Shown piece after piece: positions 1 to 8,818 of a stretch of DNA of 40,040 nt (within the stretch, counting starts at the first letter, position 1; every line of letters starts with the position of its first letter). This DNA is from an uncultured Pelagibacteraceae bacterium (GTDB lineage Bacteria; Pseudomonadota; Alphaproteobacteria; Pelagibacterales; Pelagibacteraceae). Location of the stretch: contig CACKYN010000009.1 of NCBI GenBank assembly GCA_902604355.1, positions 1 to 40,040 on the forward strand. The letters are read 5' to 3'. The notes below the pieces were generated by a model. The model was given only the letters and a program-made list of their open reading frames with translations, was not told the DNA's origin and ran no database searches. A program made the translations under genes and the position numbers.

Positions 1-865
1 TAATGAATTCTGATCGTATTCCCAATTTTACATTCTTGTCTTTAATTTTCGACAAGTCAGTTTTTGTTTTAATGGTATCATTATTAAACTTTATTGAATT
101 ATCCGAAAGAATTACAGAATTAAACAGATTCATAGCTGGGGAACCTATAAAGTATCCAACAAACGTGGTTCTTGGTTTTTCAAATAAGTCTTTTGGGAGT
201 CCTACTTGAACTATTTCACCTTGATCCATCACAATGATATTGTCAGCAAATGTCATTGCCTCATTTTGATCGTGGGTGACATAAACTAATGTAGTTTTGT
301 ATTGTTCGTTTATTTCTTTTAAATTTCTTCTTAATCTAAATTTTAAATCTGGATCAATTACGGTTAATGGTTCATCCATCAAAACACCCGCAACATCCTC
401 TCTTACTAATCCTCTTCCAAGAGATATGAGTTGCTTTTGGTCGGCAGTTAATTTTCTTGCCGGTAAATTTAGAAAAGATGACAATCTAAGAGTATCTGAA
501 ACCGATTTGACCCTTTCTTCAATTTTTTGATCTGTAAAATTTCTACATCTTAATGGAAAAGCTAAATTATCATAAACTGTCATGGTGTTATAGATGACTG
601 GAAATTGAAAGACTTGAGCTATATTTCTCTCTTCAGTTATAAGATCTGTTACATCATTCTCATCAAATAAAATATTTCCTTTTGATGGTCTAACTAAGCC
701 TGAAACAATATTTAACATTGTGGTTTTTCCGCAACCAGATGGTCCTAAAATTGCATATCTCTTGCCGTTTTCCCAAGTCATAGAAAACGGATTAAGTGCA
801 TAAGTTGGACTAGTATCATTTGGATTATAGGTATGAGAAATATTTGACAACTCAATTTTAGCCAT
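1..865 (-). CDS. ABC importer ATPase, GlpT-like (3' end beyond the window)
   Basis: ATP-binding subunit of an ABC importer at the cytoplasmic face of the inner membrane. About 288 residues are visible and the frame is open to the left edge, so the C-terminus is missing. Seen: Walker A G41-PSGCGKTT, a Q-loop region VFQFPV, Walker B LMDEP and the switch histidine H198 (YVTHD), followed by the start of the C-terminal regulatory region. The ABC signature is abnormal: residues 139-145 read LTADQKQ instead of LSGGQ(Q)R. From memory this is typical of the GlpT subunit of the rhizobial glycerol importer GlpSTPQV, whose gene set matches this cluster. The ATG overlaps the end of the upstream ATPase gene by 8 bases, so the two are translationally coupled. 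A UgpC/MalK-type sugar ATPase is the alternative. The family is sure; the substrate is not. Confidence 0.9.
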   Translation of the reverse strand, partial: MAKIELSNISHTYNPNDTSPTYALNPFSMTWENGKRYAILGPSGCGKTTMLNIVSGLVRPSKGNILFDENDVTDLITEERNIAQVFQFPVIYNTMTVYDNLAFPLRCRNFTDQKIEERVKSVSDTLRLSSFLNLPARKLTADQKQLISLGRGLVREDVAGVLMDEPLTVIDPDLKFRLRRNLKEINEQYKTTLVYVTHDQNEAMTFADNIIVMDQGEIVQVGLPKDLFEKPRTTFVGYFIGSPAMNLFNSVILSDNSIKFNNDTIKTKTDLSKIKDKNVKLGIRSEFI

Positions 866-1937
866 GAGATACTCCATAAGGTGAAGAAACTAATTCTTCA
901 TTTTGATCAAAAGCATATAATTTATTTTCATTAAATTTAATTTTTACTTTTTCGTGAATTTTAAAATTCATAACTTCTTCAATAAGGGCTATTACCTTTG
1001 ACTCTCCCTTTTTTAAATGCAATAAAGTTTCTGAACCACTAATTTCAGCGAGTTCAATTTCAAACTCTTCACCTTGATTATCTAATTTTATTTCTGAGGC
1101 TCTAATCCCAAAATTATAACTTTGATCGCTTAAATTTTTAAAATGAGAAGGAGATTTAATTATAATATTTTCAAAGCTTAGCTTTTCAGAATTTTTTTCT
1201 CCCTTCAAAATGTTCATTGGTGGATCATTTGAAATTTCAGCCACCTTTAGTGTTCTAGGATTTTCAAAAATTTCTTTTGCAGGTCCTCTTTGTAAAACTT
1301 TACCCTCATCTAATACTATTACCTCGCCATTTAATTCCATGACTTCCTGTGGGTCAGTAGTAGAGTAGATTAAAATAGTATCTTCAGACAAACCTTGAGT
1401 GAATATTCTTTTAAATTCCTCTCTTAATTGCTCTCTTAATTTGTAATCTAAGTTAACCAAAGGCTCATCCAGTAGTAATATTTTTGCTTTTTTTGCTAAG
1501 GATCTTGCCAAAGCAACTCTTTGTTGCTGTCCTCCTGACAATTCTTGAATTTTCCTATTTTCGAAACCGACTAATCCTACAGTTTTAAGCGCCTCTTCTA
1601 CATCCTTCTTTATTTGATCTTCGCTTATTTTCCTTTGTTTAAGCGGGAAAATTATATTCTCATAAACATTTAGATGAGGATAATTAATAAATTGTTGATA
1701 AACCATTGCTACATTTCTTTCCCACACAGGTATTTTGATAAAATCATTATCTTCAAATGATAAATTTCCACTATCAGGGTTTAGCAGACCAGCGATTGTT
1801 TTTAAAAATGTAGTTTTTCCAGATAAAGTTCTTCCTAAGATTGTATACAAATTTCCTTTTTTAAAATTAAATGAAACATCGTTTAAATGAAACTGATCGT
1901 CTGGTTTGTAAGTTATATTTTCTCCAATTAAATTCAT
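858..1937 (-). CDS. ABC importer ATPase, GlpS-like
   Basis: Second, non-identical ATPase of the same importer, 359 residues. Seen: Walker A G35-RTLSGKTT, Q-loop YQQFINYP at 80-87, a canonical signature LSGGQQQR at 133-140, Walker B LLLDEP at 154-159, and a C-terminal TOBE-like region from about 235. The switch histidine is absent: the segment reads STTD, with T194 where His is expected. It therefore complements its partner, which keeps the His but has a broken signature. A paired unequal set of ATPases is characteristic of the GlpS/GlpT family (from memory). The start codon overlaps the stop of the upstream permease gene in a TAATG junction. It is the fourth gene of the transporter order SBP-permease-permease-ATPase-ATPase. 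Confidence 0.9.
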   Translation of the reverse strand: MNLIGENITYKPDDQFHLNDVSFNFKKGNLYTILGRTLSGKTTFLKTIAGLLNPDSGNLSFEDNDFIKIPVWERNVAMVYQQFINYPHLNVYENIIFPLKQRKISEDQIKKDVEEALKTVGLVGFENRKIQELSGGQQQRVALARSLAKKAKILLLDEPLVNLDYKLREQLREEFKRIFTQGLSEDTILIYSTTDPQEVMELNGEVIVLDEGKVLQRGPAKEIFENPRTLKVAEISNDPPMNILKGEKNSEKLSFENIIIKSPSHFKNLSDQSYNFGIRASEIKLDNQGEEFEIELAEISGSETLLHLKKGESKVIALIEEVMNFKIHEKVKIKFNENKLYAFDQNEELVSSPYGVSHG

Positions 1938-2785
1938 TACTTTAATGCTCCAGATAAATTTCCTTTAGACAAATATCTCTCCACAATAAAAGCAACGATG
2001 ATTAAAGGCGCGACCGATATTAAAGCAGATGCTGACAAGCTCCACCACGGTGTGATTGAGGAATTAAGTGCTACAACCTTTACAGGTAATAACTGTACTT
2101 CTGTAAATGTTAAAATAAATGCAAAGAAAAAATCTATCCAACCAAATATAATACAAAACATACCCGCAACAATTAATCCTGGTATAGAGTTCGGCAGTAC
2201 AACTTTATAGAATGCCTGGTAAGGATTACACCCATCTATCAATGCAGTTTCATCTAACTCTTTGGGAACTCTGTTAAAAAAATCTACCATGATCCACACT
2301 GCTATAGGCATTAATAGAACTATATAAACTACTACTAGTCCTATCAAACTGTCTAATAATCCTATCGTACTTAAAAATATAAAGAAGGGTATCGATAACA
2401 CAATTGGTGGCATTATTCTTTGTGATATAAAAAAGAAAGTAATATCGTTATTTCTTACAAAACCAGCTTTAAAAGTAAATCTTGAAAGAGCATACGCTGC
2501 TAATGTACCTAAAACTATACTTATTAAACTTGCAGTGCAGGTTACAAAAAGACTATTAAAGTAAGGTTCAACAATATCTACTCCACCTCTTGCAGGTGAC
2601 TTAACTAATACACGCCATCCTTCAAGTGTTGGTTCAAAATCTAACCAAGGAATATAAGTAACCTTACTATTTACTGACTGGAAATCTTTAAAAGAAGTAG
2701 AAATAGCCCACAGAAAAGGGGCCACAATAAAAACTGTCCAGAGAATAATAAAAGTATATTTTAAAAATTTGTAAAGTTTTTCCAT
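1937..2785 (-). CDS. ABC importer inner-membrane permease (MalG/GlpQ type)
   Basis: Inner-membrane channel subunit of the binding-protein-dependent importer, 282 residues with about six hydrophobic segments. The cytoplasmic coupling loop that docks on the ATPase is visible as ETALIDGCNPYQAF followed by VVLPNSIPG (EAA motif), in the C-terminal half as usual for the MalG-type partner. Both ends are coupled to neighbours through TAATG stop/start overlaps. The gene order suggests it pairs with the permease just upstream to form the heterodimeric pore. The substrate cannot be read from the sequence; GlpQ of the glycerol importer is the closest family I recognise. Confidence 0.88.
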   Translation of the reverse strand: MEKLYKFLKYTFIILWTVFIVAPFLWAISTSFKDFQSVNSKVTYIPWLDFEPTLEGWRVLVKSPARGGVDIVEPYFNSLFVTCTASLISIVLGTLAAYALSRFTFKAGFVRNNDITFFFISQRIMPPIVLSIPFFIFLSTIGLLDSLIGLVVVYIVLLMPIAVWIMVDFFNRVPKELDETALIDGCNPYQAFYKVVLPNSIPGLIVAGMFCIIFGWIDFFFAFILTFTEVQLLPVKVVALNSSITPWWSLSASALISVAPLIIVAFIVERYLSKGNLSGALK

Positions 2786-3651
2786 TATTCTTTAATCATT
2801 AATTTTGTTAAAACTTTTGCTATGATCGTTAAACTTATGATCATTATAACTAAATACGTAAAAGAAAGCGTTGCAGCATAACCCATTTGAAACTCCCTCA
2901 AGCCTTTAATGTAAATATAAAAACTTGAGGTCTCTGTTGCAGTACCTGGTCCTCCAGAAGTCAATACAAAAACTGTATCCATTATCTTTGAGGCCTCAAT
3001 TAATCTAATAATAATTGCCCCAATTGAGATTGGAGCCATTAGTGGAAATGTAACGTATACAAATTTTCTAAAAGGACTTGCACCATCTATGGCTGCAGCT
3101 AAAAAAGGTTCTTTGGGTAGAGATAACAAACCTGCAAGTAACAATAAAAACATAAATGGGGTCCACTGCCAAACCTCAACAATAATTACTGTGAATTTGG
3201 CAATAACTGGATCACTGAGCCATAATATAGGCTCTACTCCTAAGTTTCCCAAAAGATCATTCACAGGACCTAGGGACTCATGAAAAAATGTTCTCCAAAT
3301 TACTGTCATAATGACAGGCGTAGTCATCATAGGAATTAGAAAAATAACTCTGAAGAATCTTTTGAATTTAATTTCTCTCCAAACTATAAGTGCTAATGCA
3401 AAACCAATAATGTATTGAAGAATAACAGTGGTAACTGATAAAAAACTCAGTCTAAAAAAAGACTCCCAAAACCTTGGGTCGTCAGTAAAAAGTCTGATAT
3501 AATTTGTAATTCCTATAAAATTCATTTCAGGCGTATAGCTGTTCCAGCCTGATAAGCTTAATCTGATAGTAAAAATAATAGGAAATATAAGTATTCCTAT
3601 AAGCACAAATAAACCAGGAAATAAAAAAACATACTTGTGCTTAAAATTCAT
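2785..3651 (-). CDS. ABC importer inner-membrane permease (MalF/GlpP type)
   Basis: Inner-membrane channel subunit, 288 residues, with a hydrophobic N-terminal segment at about 8-30 and around six transmembrane stretches. The EAA-type coupling motif reads AAAIDGASPFRKF then VTFPLMAP. It lacks the large periplasmic insertion of enteric MalF, as is usual for short sugar/polyol permeases. It follows the solute-binding protein gene after 59 bases that contain a strong stem-loop, which may lower its expression relative to the binding protein. Its stop overlaps the ATG of the next permease by one base (TAATG). Confidence 0.88.
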   Translation of the reverse strand: MNFKHKYVFLFPGLFVLIGILIFPIIFTIRLSLSGWNSYTPEMNFIGITNYIRLFTDDPRFWESFFRLSFLSVTTVILQYIIGFALALIVWREIKFKRFFRVIFLIPMMTTPVIMTVIWRTFFHESLGPVNDLLGNLGVEPILWLSDPVIAKFTVIIVEVWQWTPFMFLLLLAGLLSLPKEPFLAAAIDGASPFRKFVYVTFPLMAPISIGAIIIRLIEASKIMDTVFVLTSGGPGTATETSSFYIYIKGLREFQMGYAATLSFTYLVIMIISLTIIAKVLTKLMIKE

Positions 3652-3676
3652 AATTGTAATTTTTGGAATTTGTTTG

Positions 3677-3703
3677 TTGTGGCCGTCGTTATGACGGCCA
3701 CAA
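3677..3703 (-). promoter_or_regulatory. Stem-loop between solute-binding protein and permease genes
   Basis: A perfect 11-base-pair, GC-rich inverted repeat (TTGTGGCCGTC / GACGGCCACAA) with a 5-base loop lies just after the stop of the solute-binding protein gene. In the sense (minus) direction it is followed by AACAAACAAA rather than a U-run, so it looks like an mRNA-stabilising or attenuating hairpin, as in malE-malF, rather than a full terminator. In the plus direction it is followed within four bases by seven T, so it could stop antisense transcription. It stands out sharply in this AT-rich sequence. Confidence 0.75.
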
Positions 3704-3710
3704 AGTTTTT

Positions 3711-5246
3711 TTAAAGCTTGTTATCTTCCATTGCTACACCAACAGAGTAAGCCGCTCTTACATTATCTTTTCCTACTCTATTAAGTATATCTTCCCACTG
3801 CTTAGCAGCTTCGTCTAAGGCAGCTTGTGGTGATAACTGTCCAGCTAAAGCTTTTGCTGCAGCTGTAGCTAATGCAGCGTTAAACTCAAATGTACCTGGA
3901 ACTCTCAAAGGGAAAACTCTATTCTTACTATCTTCCATCTGAGCTAGGGTATCAACATATGATTGGGCAATATCTTTATCCCAACCAATTTGAGTCCAAA
4001 CATCTGCTTTAAAGTCATCATTTCTAAATGGGTTAACTCCGAAACGACCAATACCTATGTCAGCTTGGTGATTTGCTTCGTTTGCAAAGAAACATAAGTA
4101 ATCAAACGCCATTTCTTTTTCTTTACTTTTCTTAGCAACACCAACTGCCCATCCCCATACGAAGAAAGGAGCTTGGTTAAAGCCTTCATCCCAAGAGTTT
4201 GTTGATCTATTCCAAACTTTCATTGCGCCAGGTAATTGAGCAGCACCAACTTTGTTGTTAATTGGGCTGTCAGGTTGCATAGCAGCAACAAATGCATCAT
4301 CCCATGAGAAACTAAACAAAGTTTGTCCTCCACCAAATGATCCAATTTCATCACCAAGACCAAAGTTTATTCCTCCTGGAGGAACATATTTAGTAGCTGC
4401 AACCCAGTCGGTTAAAGCTTCCACAAAACCTGGATTGTTAATCAATGGTTTCATAGTTTTTAAATCAAAGAAAAAACCACCTGGAGTTTTAGGATTTTTT
4501 GAGTAAGCAGCAGATCTTGAATAAAAAGCTGCATACATCAAGTCATCTTTTTTCATAACTTCTGCAGATCCATATTCTTTCTCGCCATCTCCATCCCAGT
4601 CCCAACCATTAAAGTACGCAGCCATTTCTCCATACTCTTTCCATGTTTGCGGAACTCTTAACTCTTTACCAGTATCAGCTTTATATTTTTTTTGATACTC
4701 AGGATTGTCAATCACGTCTTTTCTATATTTTAAATAGTGTCTGTCACCATCAACTGGAAACTGATACATAACACCATCCCAAGATGCTATACCAATGTGA
4801 GATGGAGTAACGTCTTGCATTTGTTTCATCTCAACATATTTTTTTGGAACTGGCTCTAAGTATCTTTTCCAATCATTAATAAAATTTGAAAATCCAAAAA
4901 CTATATCATACGGAGCTTGACCTGCTTGAAATGGAACCATAGCTTTTGCATACAAATCACCAGCAGGCGTATGTGTTACATCAACTTTTGCTCCTGTAAG
5001 TTTAGCAAATTGCTCAGCGTGTAAAGCTGTTGGCTCCCCCATAACTGGAACAGCGTGTGTGTTTATTTTAAGTGTCTTACCTTTGTAATTTTTCTTAGAC
5101 ATAGCTTCGTAAGAACACTCACCTGGAATATCTCCAGTAGCCTTGATATGTGGAAACTGATCGCTCCACTTATCAGCATACGCAACAGGACTTAATACCA
5201 ACAAAGCCGAGATAAGTGCTACTACGTAAGTTTTTATTGTCTTCAT
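3711..5246 (-). CDS. Periplasmic solute-binding protein of the ABC importer (GlpV-like)
   Basis: Captures the substrate in the periplasm and delivers it to the two permeases encoded downstream. 511 residues, long for a family 1 extracellular binding protein but in keeping with the large GlpV-type proteins. A signal peptide covers about residues 1-24 (basic MKTIK, hydrophobic core, VAYA then DKWSD). The mature part is rich in Trp, Gly and Asp, as in sugar/polyol binding proteins. An unusually strong Shine-Dalgarno AGAGGGGA (5251-5258) precedes the ATG, fitting high expression. The gene starts 24 bases after an alcohol dehydrogenase gene on the same strand, suggesting a shared transcript and an alcohol or polyol substrate; that is inference. 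Confidence 0.88.
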   Translation of the reverse strand: MKTIKTYVVALISALLVLSPVAYADKWSDQFPHIKATGDIPGECSYEAMSKKNYKGKTLKINTHAVPVMGEPTALHAEQFAKLTGAKVDVTHTPAGDLYAKAMVPFQAGQAPYDIVFGFSNFINDWKRYLEPVPKKYVEMKQMQDVTPSHIGIASWDGVMYQFPVDGDRHYLKYRKDVIDNPEYQKKYKADTGKELRVPQTWKEYGEMAAYFNGWDWDGDGEKEYGSAEVMKKDDLMYAAFYSRSAAYSKNPKTPGGFFFDLKTMKPLINNPGFVEALTDWVAATKYVPPGGINFGLGDEIGSFGGGQTLFSFSWDDAFVAAMQPDSPINNKVGAAQLPGAMKVWNRSTNSWDEGFNQAPFFVWGWAVGVAKKSKEKEMAFDYLCFFANEANHQADIGIGRFGVNPFRNDDFKADVWTQIGWDKDIAQSYVDTLAQMEDSKNRVFPLRVPGTFEFNAALATAAAKALAGQLSPQAALDEAAKQWEDILNRVGKDNVRAAYSVGVAMEDNKL

Positions 5247-5270
5247 GTTTTCCCCTCTTTTTGTTGTTAA

Positions 5271-6332
5271 TTATGGAACCAAAACAGCACGACCTTTAAT
5301 CTTTCCATCATTAAGGTCATGTAAAGCTTTGTTAGCATCTTCAAGTTTATATTCTTTCATAGAAAGTTTAACTAAACCTTTGTCAGCTAATTCCATTAAT
5401 TCGTATAATTCAGCCCATGTACCAACAAGACTTCCAACTATACTTTTCTCTTGATCGATCATATCAATCGCCAAAACTCTTATTTCTTCACCGTAGCCTA
5501 CAATATAAAATGTTCCGGTTGCTTTGGTCATTTTAATTCCCATTGGTGTTGAACCTTTTTCACCAACAAAATCTATGACAGCCTCTGCTCCTTTACCTTT
5601 AGTAAGCTCTTTTACCTTCTCTATTTCATTACCATCTATTAAAACTCCATGGTCTGCTCCAAGCTCCATTGCATGATCTAGAGGTGCTTTAGCTTTTTCA
5701 ACTACAATAATATTTGCAGCGCACATGGCTTTCATACATTGAATTGCTATATGCCCTAATCCACCAGCACCTATAATTACACAAGTTTCTCCAGGCAGAA
5801 GATGTCTTGTAGCTTTTTTCACTACTCTGTACGCCGTCAAACCAGCGTCAGAAAAAGGAGCTACATCTATTGGACCAAGAACTTTTGGAATTTTAATTAA
5901 ATTTCTAACACTTGTTTGAAGTAATTCTGAATATCCTCCATGTTTAACATTCAAACCAGCAAAGATAGGATCTTCCGCATGCATATCATTTCCTCTTCTG
6001 CAGTCTAAACATGTTCCTCCTGTGCCAGAAACTTTAGGGTGTAAAATAACTGCATCCCCTTTTTTAAATCCTGTAACATCTTTACCGACTTCTTCTATCC
6101 AACCAGCATTTTCATGTCCCATAACCATTGGTAATAAATCATTATTTTGGTCAGTAATGTGTTTCCAAACACCCTCAATGATATGTAAATCAGTTCTGCA
6201 AACACCTGCAGCTCCAATTTTAACAATTACATCGCTGGCTTTCTCTATTTTTGGATTTGGTAACTCTTCACCTGTGACCCAAACCTTTTCTTTCATCTCT
6301 GGGTCATACTTGTGTAACACCTGTGCTTTCAT
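5271..6332 (-). CDS. Zinc-dependent alcohol dehydrogenase (MDR family)
   Basis: Oxidises an alcohol (or reduces an aldehyde) with a nicotinamide cofactor in the cytoplasm. 353 residues. Seen: an N-terminal catalytic domain with probable zinc ligands C45, H73-E74 and D162; a Rossmann domain with GAGGLG at 188-193; and E211 at the end of the second strand, which favours NAD over NADP. The structural-zinc lobe is half lost: of the four cysteines expected, only C108 and C111 remain, and the flanking positions are G105 and A119. A Shine-Dalgarno AGAGGGA lies at 6337-6343. It sits first in line with the ABC importer genes, so it may act on the imported compound. The substrate is unknown. Confidence 0.88.
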   Translation of the reverse strand: MKAQVLHKYDPEMKEKVWVTGEELPNPKIEKASDVIVKIGAAGVCRTDLHIIEGVWKHITDQNNDLLPMVMGHENAGWIEEVGKDVTGFKKGDAVILHPKVSGTGGTCLDCRRGNDMHAEDPIFAGLNVKHGGYSELLQTSVRNLIKIPKVLGPIDVAPFSDAGLTAYRVVKKATRHLLPGETCVIIGAGGLGHIAIQCMKAMCAANIIVVEKAKAPLDHAMELGADHGVLIDGNEIEKVKELTKGKGAEAVIDFVGEKGSTPMGIKMTKATGTFYIVGYGEEIRVLAIDMIDQEKSIVGSLVGTWAELYELMELADKGLVKLSMKEYKLEDANKALHDLNDGKIKGRAVLVP

Positions 6333-6444
6333 TATATCCCTCTTTAATTTTTTTTTTTAAATTGTAGATTGAATTAAAAAATAAGTCTAGCAGCTTAGAA
6401 TAATTTTAATTAATAATAGATTTAATCAATACAACTGCAGATTG

Positions 6445-7398
6445 TTAATTAACTTTATTTTTACAGTTACCTGTTTTAAAAAATTCATCAATATTATCTA
6501 TTGCTAAATTAGCCATTGCTGTACGAGTTTCTTTCGTCGCACTACCTAAATGTGGAAGTATAAATGCGCTTTTATGTTTTAGATATCCAGGATTTAAATT
6601 TGGTTCATTTTTATAAACATCTAATCCAACTGCATAAACTTTTCTTCGGTCAAGAGCATCTATCAAAGCTTCGTCGTCTATTATATCTCCTCTAGCTACG
6701 TTTGTTACAATTGCTCCTTTAGGTAAATATTCAATTGTATCTTTATTAATCATATCAACTGTTTCTTTTGAGGCTGGACAACAAACAGATAATACATCTG
6801 ATACTGACAGTAAGTCTTTTAAATTGTCGTGGTAAATTGCTCCGTTTTCTTTATCTTCAGTTAACTTTGATCTGTTGTGATAATGAATTATCATTCCTAA
6901 AGATTTAGCAACTTTTGCAATTTTTTGACCAATTCTCCCCATCCCAAGTATTCCAAGTCTGGCACCTGTTAATTGCTTACCGATTAAATAATCTGCAGAC
7001 CACTTCCAGCCACCTTCTTTAGCACTTTCAATTCCCTCAGCAGCTCGTCTACAAGCACCTAATATTAACAGCATTCCTATTTCAGCTGTTGCATCAGTTA
7101 GTACATCTGGAGTATTCGTAACTGCAATACCTCTCTTCTTTGCTGCTTCTAAGTCTATGTTTCCAAATCCAACAGCAAAATTAGAAATAATTTTTACAGA
7201 GTCTGGAAGTTGATTAATTGTTTCGGCGTCTAATTTATCAGTCAAAGACGATAGTATTCCATCTTGTCCTTTGCTTAACTCAATTAATTTTTTTTGAGAA
7301 TATAATTCGTCATTTAAATTAAAATTTGCTTCAAATGTTTCTTTTGCTTTATCCTCACAAGATCTTAATAATCTTCTAGTGATCAGGATTTTTTTCAT
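6445..7398 (-). CDS. D-isomer-specific 2-hydroxyacid dehydrogenase (glyoxylate/hydroxypyruvate reductase type)
   Basis: Reversible NAD(P)H-dependent reduction of a 2-keto acid to a D-2-hydroxy acid, for example glyoxylate to glycolate or hydroxypyruvate to glycerate. 317 residues, normal length. Seen: the nucleotide-binding GMGRIG at 152-157 and the catalytic trio R236 (VARGD), E265 (NEP) and H283 (PHLGS). N175-R176-S177-K178 follows the second strand in place of an acidic residue, which suggests NADP(H). It lies between the FAD oxidase gene (8-base gap upstream) and the alcohol dehydrogenase, so a role in 2-hydroxy-acid turnover fits. The exact substrate cannot be fixed from sequence. Confidence 0.88.
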   Translation of the reverse strand: MKKILITRRLLRSCEDKAKETFEANFNLNDELYSQKKLIELSKGQDGILSSLTDKLDAETINQLPDSVKIISNFAVGFGNIDLEAAKKRGIAVTNTPDVLTDATAEIGMLLILGACRRAAEGIESAKEGGWKWSADYLIGKQLTGARLGILGMGRIGQKIAKVAKSLGMIIHYHNRSKLTEDKENGAIYHDNLKDLLSVSDVLSVCCPASKETVDMINKDTIEYLPKGAIVTNVARGDIIDDEALIDALDRRKVYAVGLDVYKNEPNLNPGYLKHKSAFILPHLGSATKETRTAMANLAIDNIDEFFKTGNCKNKVN

Positions 7399-7406
7399 AT
7401 TTTAGA

Positions 7407-8780
7407 TTAGTTTAAATCAAAAATTTTTCCAGGATTCATTATGTTATTCGGATCTAATGTTTTTTTAATTGATTTCATAACTGGAATGCTGTCAGGGTGT
7501 TGTTCAAGTAAATATTCTTTTTTGTGGAGGCCCACTCCATGTTCACCTGTAATTGTTCCTTCAAGTTCTAAAGCTTTTCTAATTAATGTTCCATTAAATT
7601 CTCTAAGTTGTTTGTAAACACCCTTTTTTTCAGGATCATAAGGTAGAACTACGTGAAAATTGCCATCCCCCATATGGCCTACCATTGGTGCTCTAACTCC
7701 AAATTCTTTTGCTTTTTCTTCTGCAAATTTTACACATTCAGTTATTTTTGAAATAGGCACACAAACGTCTGTAGAATAAACTCTTCCATTATCGTTTAGA
7801 GCTTTAACAGAATAATATACATCCCATCTTGCTTGCCAAAGTTTGTTTCTATCCTCTAAGTCTTTGGCCCATTTAAATGAGCTTCCGTTATTTTCTTTTG
7901 ATAATTCTTCTACAATATTAATATTTTCTTTATTTGAAGATTCAGATCCATGAAATTCAAAAAATAAAGTTGGTACTGCCTCAATGTCTTTTAATTTAGA
8001 ATAATTTATAGAAATTCCCATCTGATCTGCGTTAAGCATTTCAATTCTTGCAATTGGAACACCATACTGAATAACCTGTTGTGCTGTCATTACTGCGTCC
8101 TCCAATGAAGGGAAATGACATACCGCGCTCATTATACTTTCGGGTATAGGAGATAATCTTAAGTGAACTTCAGTAATAATACCAAGAGTTCCTTCCGATC
8201 CAATAAATAAATTTGTTAAATTATAACCTGCTGAAGTTTTTTTAGTTCTGCCACCTGTGTTTATAATGTCTCCATTTGGTAATACTACAGTTAGACCAGA
8301 AATGACCGTTTTCATGGTCCCATATTTTACTGCCATTGTTCCGGAAGCCGATGTGGATGCCATACCTCCTAAAGCAGCATTTGCTCCTGGATCTATAGGA
8401 AAAAAAACACCATCTTCTCTTAAATGTTCATTTAACTGTTCTCTTGTTACGCATGCCTGAACTCTGCAATCAAAATCCTCAGTATTTACACTTAATATTT
8501 TATTCATTTTCTCTAAGCAGATAGTTATACCATTTTCGTTTCCTACAACATTGCCCTCTAAAGATGTACCTGTTCCATATGGAACTACTGGAACTTTATG
8601 TTCGTTACAAAGTTTCAGTATTTTTGACACCTCTTCATTAGTTTCTGGAAAAACTACAGCTTTTGATAAAATTGGATCGTAAGTATCCTCGCCTCTCGCA
8701 TAATTCCCACGAGCAGACTCTGACGTTGAATATCTACTGTTTAATAGACTTTTTAATTCTGTTTCAACTTGTTGGTTCAT
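7407..8780 (-). CDS. FAD-linked D-2-hydroxyacid dehydrogenase (GlcD / D-lactate dehydrogenase family)
   Basis: Flavoenzyme oxidising a D-2-hydroxy acid such as D-lactate or glycolate to the keto acid and passing electrons to an acceptor. 457 residues, full length. Seen: a PCMH-type FAD domain at about 35-215 with PYGTGTSLEG, GGMASTSASG and NLFIGSEGTLGI; and an FAD-oxidase C-terminal domain with GHMGDGNFH and TGEHGVG near the end. The layout matches single-subunit D-lactate dehydrogenases of the Dld1/LDHD type better than the three-subunit glycolate oxidase, because no GlcE or GlcF gene adjoins it. It ends 8 bases before the hydroxyacid dehydrogenase gene and is 38 bases from the aminotransferase gene. 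Confidence 0.88.
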   Translation of the reverse strand: MNQQVETELKSLLNSRYSTSESARGNYARGEDTYDPILSKAVVFPETNEEVSKILKLCNEHKVPVVPYGTGTSLEGNVVGNENGITICLEKMNKILSVNTEDFDCRVQACVTREQLNEHLREDGVFFPIDPGANAALGGMASTSASGTMAVKYGTMKTVISGLTVVLPNGDIINTGGRTKKTSAGYNLTNLFIGSEGTLGIITEVHLRLSPIPESIMSAVCHFPSLEDAVMTAQQVIQYGVPIARIEMLNADQMGISINYSKLKDIEAVPTLFFEFHGSESSNKENINIVEELSKENNGSSFKWAKDLEDRNKLWQARWDVYYSVKALNDNGRVYSTDVCVPISKITECVKFAEEKAKEFGVRAPMVGHMGDGNFHVVLPYDPEKKGVYKQLREFNGTLIRKALELEGTITGEHGVGLHKKEYLLEQHPDSIPVMKSIKKTLDPNNIMNPGKIFDLN

Positions 8781-8818
8781 AAATATTAATATTATTAAAA
8801 AAAATAAAAAAATACAGC

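Noticed and set aside
6333..6444. Promoter search upstream of the alcohol dehydrogenase gene
   Set aside because: The gap is AT-rich throughout; several TTGATT- and TATTCT-like words occur but none at a proper spacing. I therefore list no promoter.
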